64,000 bases of DNA from Clostridium puniceum (GTDB lineage Bacteria; Bacillota; Clostridia; Clostridiales; Clostridiaceae). The translations under genes were made by a program, and so were the position numbers. The notes under the pieces were generated by a model. The model saw nothing but the letters and a program-made list of their open reading frames with translations. It was not told the DNA's origin and searched no databases. Numbering within the stretch: the first letter of the stretch is position 1; each line of letters begins with the position of its first letter. The DNA lies in contig NZ_LZZM01000167.1 in the NCBI RefSeq assembly GCF_002006345.1, positions 1 through 64,000 of the forward strand. The letters run 5' to 3'. Positions 55,025-64,000 of this stretch are shown here, piece by piece.

Positions 55025-56305
55025 TTATTCTATAGCTACTTCCTCAACAGGATTTGAAGGCATTTCTGGAATTGGAGCAACTGCTGCTGCACTTAAAAGA
55101 CCTGAAACTGCAAGAACACCATATAGTAATGTAAATCCACCTGCTCCTATCAATACTGGTGCGACCACTGGAACTATAGATTGAGGTAATTGACCTGCAA
55201 TATTCATTATTCCAAAATCTTTAGCCGCATCTTGTGGATTGGGTAATATTCTGGCAATTAGAGCCATATCTACCGCAATATAAGCGCCATATCCAAAGCC
55301 TAAAATACCTGTTCCTATAAATACAACTTGTATTGAAGGCGCTATAGCAGCAGTAAATACACCAATAGCAACTACAACAGCTGCACCTGCTACAAAAGGT
55401 TTTTGCTTACGGAATTTGTCTGAAAGCATACCACCTAAAACTGCTGAAACTCCAAGACCTATTGTTTGTATCAATGAGTTTAAAGTTGCTACTCCTGTTA
55501 CCTCTTCCTTAGATATATTAAACTTTTGCATAAAATATAATGTAGCATATACTTGACTAGCAAAAGCTGTACAAACAAGTAAACGTGTTATTACTCCCCA
55601 CGTAAATGCAGGATATTTTTTGGGACTTGGATAAAGTTTAGACAACTTTTCTTCTAATGTTGAATTATTTGAATCTTTATTTGATATATAATGTTTAATT
55701 GGTTCATCTTTAACAAGTATACAAGTTGTTAATGCTCCAATTAATGAAATAGCAGCTACTACACCATATTTCATAGTTAAACTAAGATTATTTAAGGCTG
55801 TTAATATTATCATCCCAACAAGTATAGCTACCGGATTAAATAACCCTATAACTCCAGATGCTGTACCTCTGCGTTTTTCTTCTACCTGGTCCGAAAATAA
55901 AGCTGAATAAGCTGCAAATGCAGTTGAATAGGCTGCAAGTGCAGTACTCCAAAATACAACTACCATCGTAACACTTTTAGTTAGTGCAATACCCATTAAT
56001 GAAGCTGCGCCCAATGATGCCCCTATCAGAATCCAAGTACGTCTACGCCCAAAGAAGAAAGTTGTTCTATCACTTATTGCACCACCTATATAATTAAAAA
56101 CAACACCTATTAATGCACCTACCCCAGATGCTAAACTAAAATCAACTGTAACATTTTGTGGATCAATCTCCAAAAACTTAAATGTTAAAAGTATTGCTAA
56201 AGGAATTACTGTTGCCATAGTATAAGTTGATTGTCCAATTAACATACCAAATAGTAATTTACCAAAAGGTGTTTTTGTATTATTTGAAATAGTTAAATCT
56301 TTCAT
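55025..56305 (-). CDS. MFS/GPH-type sugar transporter
   Basis: Twelve-helix transporter (426 aa) of the major facilitator/glycoside-pentoside-hexuronide group (GGAISDRTTFFFGRRRTWILIGASLG in the loop 2-3 region; GGMLSDKFRKQKPFVAGA as the second-half equivalent). Likely imports a sugar or glycoside such as a rhamnoside, given the neighbouring GH78 gene. The ATG at 56305 follows AAAAGGAG; an upstream in-frame TTG overlaps that site. A motif in its upstream region is shared with the rhamnosidase gene. Confidence 0.88.
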   Translation of the reverse strand: MKDLTISNNTKTPFGKLLFGMLIGQSTYTMATVIPLAILLTFKFLEIDPQNVTVDFSLASGVGALIGVVFNYIGGAISDRTTFFFGRRRTWILIGASLGAASLMGIALTKSVTMVVVFWSTALAAYSTAFAAYSALFSDQVEEKRRGTASGVIGLFNPVAILVGMIILTALNNLSLTMKYGVVAAISLIGALTTCILVKDEPIKHYISNKDSNNSTLEEKLSKLYPSPKKYPAFTWGVITRLLVCTAFASQVYATLYFMQKFNISKEEVTGVATLNSLIQTIGLGVSAVLGGMLSDKFRKQKPFVAGAAVVVAIGVFTAAIAPSIQVVFIGTGILGFGYGAYIAVDMALIARILPNPQDAAKDFGIMNIAGQLPQSIVPVVAPVLIGAGGFTLLYGVLAVSGLLSAAAVAPIPEMPSNPVEEVAIE

Positions 56306-56461
56306 TTTATTACTCCTTTTCAATTTATAATATTTTTGCTTTAGGATTAAAATAATCTTAATTCATTATTTGTTAGTTCCTTCACTTTTTCAATAAATAA
56401 CTTGTATCATTCCTTTAGAAAAGCTTTTCATGTAAACATTTTAATACATTCTATTTAATTG

Positions 56462-56482
56462 TTTAACAACTAATCATAACAT
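56462..56482 (+). promoter_or_regulatory. Shared motif, candidate AraC box (transporter copy)
   Basis: TTTAACAACTAAT then CATAACAT. The copy upstream of the GH78 gene at 59458-59478 matches at 16 of 21 bases, with transitions at all five differences. Both lie upstream of minus-strand sugar genes. Confidence 0.45.
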
Positions 56483-56587
56483 TTACCACAACTGAATTTA
56501 AGTTTGTACATTTTATTATTCCTTTAATTCTAATGACTTTTTAATATGTAATATTAAATTTATCCTATCGTTCATTTATAAACATAT

Positions 56588-56625
56588 AAAAAAGAACATG
56601 AATCTCAAATCAAATCCATGCTCTT
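56588..56625 (-). terminator. Hairpin terminator after the GH78 gene
   Basis: Minus strand AGAGCATGGAT pairs with ATTCATGTTCT (wobbles) followed by TTTTTT, 64 bases after the rhamnosidase stop. Confidence 0.7.
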
Positions 56626-56688
56626 ATATAGGTTTATAAATATTTAAAGTTTTCTTATTCAATTACTCTTAATCTAGAATATAATTCT

Positions 56689-59376
56689 TTAAGCTCTACT
56701 TGAATATTTTTCTGAAAACGGATCTATTATATAATTCATTTTATATACTCCTGAGCCAAATTCCCTATCCTCTTGATTTACTATTCTAAGTATAACTGTA
56801 ACACCTATTGGAACTACTATATTTACTTCATTCCTACACGCTCTTAAGTCCCACCTAACTTCTATATTTCCATATGGACTTTCATAAGATAAGCTACAAT
56901 ATTCAAAGGGCGATTCTAAAGCTGGTTCAATTATAAATTTACTGCTTTCCTCTGGGCATTTTACAAGCCCACCAATTTTACGAACTATATAATCTTGTAC
57001 ACTTCCTAATGAATAGTGATTATAGGATATCATACTCCTATTTCCATCTGGTTTAATTGCATCCCAACACTCCCATATAGTTGTTGCTCCTTGCTTTACC
57101 ATATACAGCCATGATGGACATTCTTCTTGCAATAATAGCTTATATGCTAAATCTTTTTCACCATAATTAGTTAGCACATCTAATAATATTGGCGTTCCTA
57201 AAAACCCTGTATCTAATTTATTATTATTTTCCTTAATCTTAAATTTTAACCTATCTATAAATTTTTTATTTACTTCATCACTACCCATTTTTAAATGCGC
57301 TGCTAAAACATATAAGCCTTGTAAATCATTTAAAATCTTGCCTTCATCATCTACATAAGCTTCATTAAATGCATATTTTACTTTCTTAGATAAACCAGCG
57401 TAATATATTTTATCTTCTTCTCTATTTAATATATGTGCAATATTTGATAAAAGCTCTGAAGAATATGCAAAATACATAGTTGCAACTTGATTTTTTGTTA
57501 ATTGTGCAGAAATCATAGGCTCTAAACTACCATCTTCCTTAACACAGCTTGGAGTCATCCAATCACCATAATGAAAGTCCATGTCCCATACATAATTTTC
57601 ATATTCTTTTGACTCTTCTGTTATATTAGAAGCACATCTTTTTTCAACATAGATTAACCATTTTTTCATCATTTCGTAGTTATCCTTAAGAAAATTAATA
57701 TCCTCATATTGAATATATAAATGCCATGGAATAATGATACATGCATCTGCCCATCCCGCAGTGCTTATATTTCCAAAACCACTAGAAAGCATATTATCAG
57801 ATTCTATCCATGGTATTAATCCTGGGATTTGTCCATTTTCATATTGATCTGCTCTCATATTTTCAAGCCAGCGCCTCATAAAGTTGTCTATTTTCATATT
57901 AAAAATTGCAGTTGGAGTATAAATCTGTGCATCTCCTGTCCATCCACCTTTTTCTCTTTGAGGACAATCTGTGGGCACTGAAACAAAATTGCTTTCTTGT
58001 GAATTATAAATATTTTCTATCAACTTATTAATTTTTTGATTAGAAGTTTCAACATATCCAGTTCTTTTACAATCAGTAGATAGTACATGAGCTACGAAAT
58101 TTTCTTTCTTAAGTTCATCTGAATATCCTATAACTTTAACATATCTAAATCCTTGATAAGTAAATTTAGGCATAAATACTTCTTCTTCACTACCTTTTAA
58201 GACATATGTTGTTGTTTGAAATTTATTTTGCCCCATAGTATTAACAAAAAAATTACCTTCTAAATCTAATTCTTCAGTATGTTGTAATTGAACAACATCA
58301 CCTTCTGAACCTTTTACTTTAATTTCAACAATACCGGCTATGTTTCTTCCAAAATCAATAACTTTTTCGCCTTTTGGAGTTGTAATTATATTTACAGCCT
58401 TAATTGTTTCAATACATTTTATCGGCTCAGCTAAATCAACCTTTAATTGCTTATATCCATAATCCTTCTCAATAACTTCAAAATGTTTAATTACTTTTTC
58501 CATATGATTTTGTTTTTCACCAATAAACAAATCAGAATATTCTATTTGACCTATAGCGGCTTTAAATGAACTATCAGTTCCTACAATTTGTTTTTCACCA
58601 TCGGTGTACTCTATTTCAATTTGTGCGAGTAATGAAACATTATCACCAAATTGATGACCTATTCCAGCCAAACCAATTCTACTTTTATACCAACCATCTG
58701 CTACTGTAATTTTTATTTCATTTTTAGATTTCTTAATCTGATTTGTAATATCATAGGTTTGGTAATACTGTAACTTAGGATAAGTAGTAAATCCAGGCGC
58801 TAGGTATTCATTCCCTACTTTTTTTCCATTAAGCTCTGCCTCATAAACACCATGGGCAGTAGCATATATTCTAGCTTTCTTTATTTTCTTATTTTTTATT
58901 GAAAATTGTTTTAAAAATATTATAGGTGGATCCAATGGAATATTTTCTATTTCGTTTGGATTAGGATGATATGAAAAAACTTTCTCAAAATTAAAATCTT
59001 CTTTTTTAGATTTAATTTTCATGTCAGCTTCAATCCATTTTGCTTTCCAATCCTCTGAATTTATTCCAATTTCAAAATTAATCAAATCACTTTTAGCTGC
59101 TTCATCATAATTATTCCAAGCAGTTATCTTCCAGTAATATTCATTTCTACTTTCTAATGTTGGGCCATTATAATATACATTAATTGATTGGCTGCTTTGA
59201 ACCTTTCCCGTTTTCCATATTAATTCATTTTTACTACCAAATAGCTTAATTTCATATGCTTTTTGAACAACATTTTTTCTATCAGCTTCCATTTGCCATC
59301 CAAAAAATATTTTTTTATTTCCTATAACAGTCTTTTTATCACTACTATTGGTAAAACACTTTTTTATTAAGAACAT
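56689..59376 (-). CDS. Alpha-L-rhamnosidase, GH78
   Basis: Large cytosolic glycosidase (895 aa, no signal peptide) releasing L-rhamnose from plant glycosides or polysaccharide fragments. The N-terminal beta domains (WQMEADRKNVVQKAYEI; ARIYATAHGVYEAELNGKKVG near 160-180) are followed by the catalytic (alpha/alpha)6 barrel from about 430, with VPTDCPQREKGGWTGDAQIY (about 467-486; contains the proposed acidic catalytic residues) and WDMDFHYGDW. C-terminal beta domain from about 800. Intracellular location means that glycosides must be imported, fitting the transporter gene downstream. Its promoter region holds the shared motif at 59458. Confidence 0.93.
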   Translation of the reverse strand: MFLIKKCFTNSSDKKTVIGNKKIFFGWQMEADRKNVVQKAYEIKLFGSKNELIWKTGKVQSSQSINVYYNGPTLESRNEYYWKITAWNNYDEAAKSDLINFEIGINSEDWKAKWIEADMKIKSKKEDFNFEKVFSYHPNPNEIENIPLDPPIIFLKQFSIKNKKIKKARIYATAHGVYEAELNGKKVGNEYLAPGFTTYPKLQYYQTYDITNQIKKSKNEIKITVADGWYKSRIGLAGIGHQFGDNVSLLAQIEIEYTDGEKQIVGTDSSFKAAIGQIEYSDLFIGEKQNHMEKVIKHFEVIEKDYGYKQLKVDLAEPIKCIETIKAVNIITTPKGEKVIDFGRNIAGIVEIKVKGSEGDVVQLQHTEELDLEGNFFVNTMGQNKFQTTTYVLKGSEEEVFMPKFTYQGFRYVKVIGYSDELKKENFVAHVLSTDCKRTGYVETSNQKINKLIENIYNSQESNFVSVPTDCPQREKGGWTGDAQIYTPTAIFNMKIDNFMRRWLENMRADQYENGQIPGLIPWIESDNMLSSGFGNISTAGWADACIIIPWHLYIQYEDINFLKDNYEMMKKWLIYVEKRCASNITEESKEYENYVWDMDFHYGDWMTPSCVKEDGSLEPMISAQLTKNQVATMYFAYSSELLSNIAHILNREEDKIYYAGLSKKVKYAFNEAYVDDEGKILNDLQGLYVLAAHLKMGSDEVNKKFIDRLKFKIKENNNKLDTGFLGTPILLDVLTNYGEKDLAYKLLLQEECPSWLYMVKQGATTIWECWDAIKPDGNRSMISYNHYSLGSVQDYIVRKIGGLVKCPEESSKFIIEPALESPFEYCSLSYESPYGNIEVRWDLRACRNEVNIVVPIGVTVILRIVNQEDREFGSGVYKMNYIIDPFSEKYSSRA

Positions 59377-59457
59377 CTCTATCCCCTCATTTAATAATTA
59401 ATTTTATTTATATTTTTTAAGCTTCACTCTTAAAGTGTATTATATATTGTATATTTT

Positions 59458-59478
59458 TTTAACGACTAATTGTAATGT
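59458..59478 (+). promoter_or_regulatory. Shared motif, candidate AraC box (GH78 copy)
   Basis: TTTAACGACTAAT then TGTAATGT, about 80-100 bases upstream of the rhamnosidase start; partner of 56462-56482. Confidence 0.45.
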
Positions 59479-59594
59479 CTTATACGACTTATGATAAGTT
59501 TTATTTTATTCTGTTATATCAGAATAATTGTTAACTTTGTTTTTTCTAGCATAACGTAAATTCCACTAATTTTATAAATATTCGAGTACAGATA

Positions 59595-59632
59595 AAATAA
59601 GTGCCTCGATGTTCTAAATCACATCGAGGCAC
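59595..59632 (-). terminator. Strong hairpin, probable terminator of the TauE-family gene
   Basis: A perfect 12-bp stem GTGCCTCGATGT (59601-59612) / ACATCGAGGCAC (59621-59632) with an 8-base loop. On the minus strand it is followed by TTATTTTATC. It is 210 bases past the TauE stop and unusually GC-rich for this genome. Confidence 0.6.
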
Positions 59633-59845
59633 CCTATAAAAATATAAATCAATATAGAATCAAAATACTATACTAATTTATCAGCTTATGAATAATACAA
59701 ACATAAGGCTAAAAATCTGTATAGATATAATTTTAGAAAATTCCTTTTGCTATTATGTTTCTTTCAATAGTGCCACACTGTTGGTAGGCAGCTTGGAAAA
59801 GTTATAAGCTTATTAAAGTAGCAACTTTGTAGAATTATACAAATT

Positions 59846-60616
59846 TCAAATTACATTATATCCAGATATAAATAATAGTAATACAATTAAAAATAAATAA
59901 AATCTTTCAATTTTTCTTTCTTCTAATTGTTGATTAATTATGGTGCCAATGAATCCTCCAATAATGGCTGAAACCCATATAAATGGTATCAAGGATAAAT
60001 CATATTCAAACAATTTATTAAAAACTATCACACTACCTAACTTTGATATTTGGGCGAAGAAAATAGTAGCAATAGAATAGATTGCAGCTTCCTTAATTGT
60101 ATATGAAAATAGCAACATTAGAAGCGCAACATTTAATGGCCCCCCTCCTATTCCCAAAAAAACTGAAATTGAACCTAAAAGAAAACCAACAAAAAAAACA
60201 GAAAGTAAGTTTTTTAAATGATAGGATTTAATTTTATCTTTATTCAGTGTATAAACTAGTATACAAATTAAAGTAATTACAAGTAAAGGTCCTTGAATGA
60301 CTTTAACAACACCATTTTCATAAGAGTAAGTAACTCTATTAAAAATATCCTCTCCAAATATTCCTCCAACTAATGAACCAATAGATATCCACAAAACAGT
60401 TTTTAATTGAAAATCGAAGCCATTTGTTAATTGTTTGCTTATTGATACAATACTCATTGCAAATACAGCAACTGATGAATAAAATCCTATTGCAGCTGCA
60501 TTATGATAACCAAGCATATCAAATAACGGCTTGATTATTACACCTCCGCCAAGACCTGATATGGCTCCTGAAATTGTGGCAATTAATATAATAATTACAT
60601 AAATTAATATTATCAT
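59846..60616 (-). CDS. TauE/SafE family (sulfite exporter-like) permease
   Basis: Membrane protein (256 aa) with about eight helices and the family's glycine-rich signatures, ATISGAISGLGGGVIIKPLFD near the start and GSISVFLGIGGGPLNVALLM in the second half. TauE/SafE proteins export sulfite, sulfoacetate or related anions; the substrate here is unknown. AAGGAGA selects the ATG at 60616 rather than the TTG at 60652. It lies 68 bases after the GH1 gene on the same strand and may be co-transcribed. Confidence 0.87.
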   Translation of the reverse strand: MIILIYVIIILIATISGAISGLGGGVIIKPLFDMLGYHNAAAIGFYSSVAVFAMSIVSISKQLTNGFDFQLKTVLWISIGSLVGGIFGEDIFNRVTYSYENGVVKVIQGPLLVITLICILVYTLNKDKIKSYHLKNLLSVFFVGFLLGSISVFLGIGGGPLNVALLMLLFSYTIKEAAIYSIATIFFAQISKLGSVIVFNKLFEYDLSLIPFIWVSAIIGGFIGTIINQQLEERKIERFYLFLIVLLLFISGYNVI

Positions 60617-60683
60617 TATAATTATCTCCTTATTAAAAATACTTAGCTCCAAGATTGAAGCATAAGTATTTTTAAATATAATC

Positions 60684-62633
<1,950 letters not shown>

Positions 62634-62676
62634 CTATATTCTCTACATATTTTTCTTTATATATTAGATTTGATCC

Positions 62677-62707
62677 GTTGCTATGCACATAATTAGCCCA
62701 TAGCAAC
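62677..62707 (-). repeat. Hairpin between PTS and GH1 genes
   Basis: GTTGCTATG (62677-62685) pairs with CATAGCAAC (62699-62707), 13-base loop, no T-run on either side. Could be an mRNA-processing or stability stem, or an operator; it does not match a BglG-type antiterminator. Confidence 0.5.
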
Positions 62708-62766
62708 TAATCTTATATAATTTTGTAACTTATTTTTTAGTAATTTTATAACTTTTTGTTGATATT

Positions 62767-64000
<1,234 letters not shown>

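Larger units (their letters stand above)
56306..56688. other. 383-bp region upstream of the transporter gene
   Basis: Holds the GH78 terminator-proximal hairpin (below) and the shared candidate AraC box at 56462-56482. No gene. Confidence 0.5.
59377..59845. other. 469-bp intergenic region
   Basis: Between the GH78 start and the TauE-family stop, both minus-strand. It holds the shared motif at 59458-59478 and a strong GC-rich hairpin at 59601-59632. No coding frame of note. Confidence 0.5.

Noticed and set aside
62677..62707. BglG-type antiterminator upstream of the GH1 gene
   Set aside because: The hairpin has no match to the RAT consensus and no overlapping terminator with a T-run.

Overview
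The window is a 64 kb stretch of a low-GC (roughly 30 percent by eye), spore-forming, anaerobic Firmicute, most likely a Clostridium sensu stricto close to the C. beijerinckii group. Support for this: strong purine-rich ribosome binding sites, AT-rich third positions, a prkA-yhbH-spoVR sporulation set, rubrerythrin, a PPi-type phosphofructokinase, clostridial small proteins, T-box and glycine-riboswitch leaders, and many oxidative/electrophile-stress and sugar genes. It looks chromosomal. I see no rRNA, tRNA, CRISPR array, phage or transposase gene.

Layout. 1-5.6 kb: a duplicated structured repeat, a cysteine-desulfurase-like PLP enzyme, PPi-PFK, an MntP-type Mn exporter, a Fur-family regulator and D-Ala-D-Ala ligase. 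5.8-11 kb: nth-plsC, then a Cys-type T-box leader driving cysK-cysE, then a soluble PRC/MgtE_N/CBS protein. 11.6-17.4 kb: YgiQ radical SAM protein, a tandem glycine riboswitch in front of a TRIC/UPF0126 membrane protein, a lipid kinase and phosphatidylserine synthase. 17.5-23.8 kb: small unknown proteins, rubrerythrin, spoVR, yhbH and prkA. 24-38 kb: a stress island with three MerR regulators, cupin, carboxymuconolactone-decarboxylase-like protein, aldo/keto reductase, MATE exporter and a MATE pseudogene. Nested in it is a nickel block, nikMN-nikQ-nikO-larC-larE-larB, which imports nickel and builds the nickel-pincer cofactor. 38-54 kb: cyclophilin lipoprotein, chemoreceptor, AAC(3)-like acetyltransferase, assorted small enzymes, two DeoR regulators around a HAD phosphatase, PanE, a BmrR-like MerR and a broken MocR gene, an epoxide-hydrolase-like enzyme, and a kinase-like/phosphoesterase pair. 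53.7-64 kb: carbohydrate genes (AraC regulator, GPH-type transporter, GH78 rhamnosidase, TauE-type permease, GH1 6-phospho-beta-glucosidase, beta-glucoside PTS).

The clearest regulatory pattern is a set of seven promoters between 23.9 and 37.8 kb with a 19-bp spacer between the -35 and -10 boxes and a shared centre close to AGTnnACT. That is the hallmark of MerR-activated promoters. They sit in front of the three MerR genes, the CMD-like gene, the aldo/keto reductase, the intact MATE gene and the MATE pseudogene, so the island reads as one electrophile/aldehyde-response regulon. A fourth MerR gene at 49 kb has its own similar promoter.

The second pattern is gene damage. There is a MATE pseudogene, a MocR aminotransferase that lost its HTH domain and its PLP lysine in an in-frame deletion, a GH1 enzyme fused in frame to a P-loop-less cytidylate-kinase-like domain, and a PTS permease with a large in-frame loss in EIIC plus a frameshift between EIIB and EIIC. 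The GH1-kinase fusion, the nickel-operon leader with a 12-bp perfect inverted repeat, and the tandem glycine riboswitch with a diverged second aptamer are the most unusual items. Functional assignments rest on motif reading only; no database search was made.
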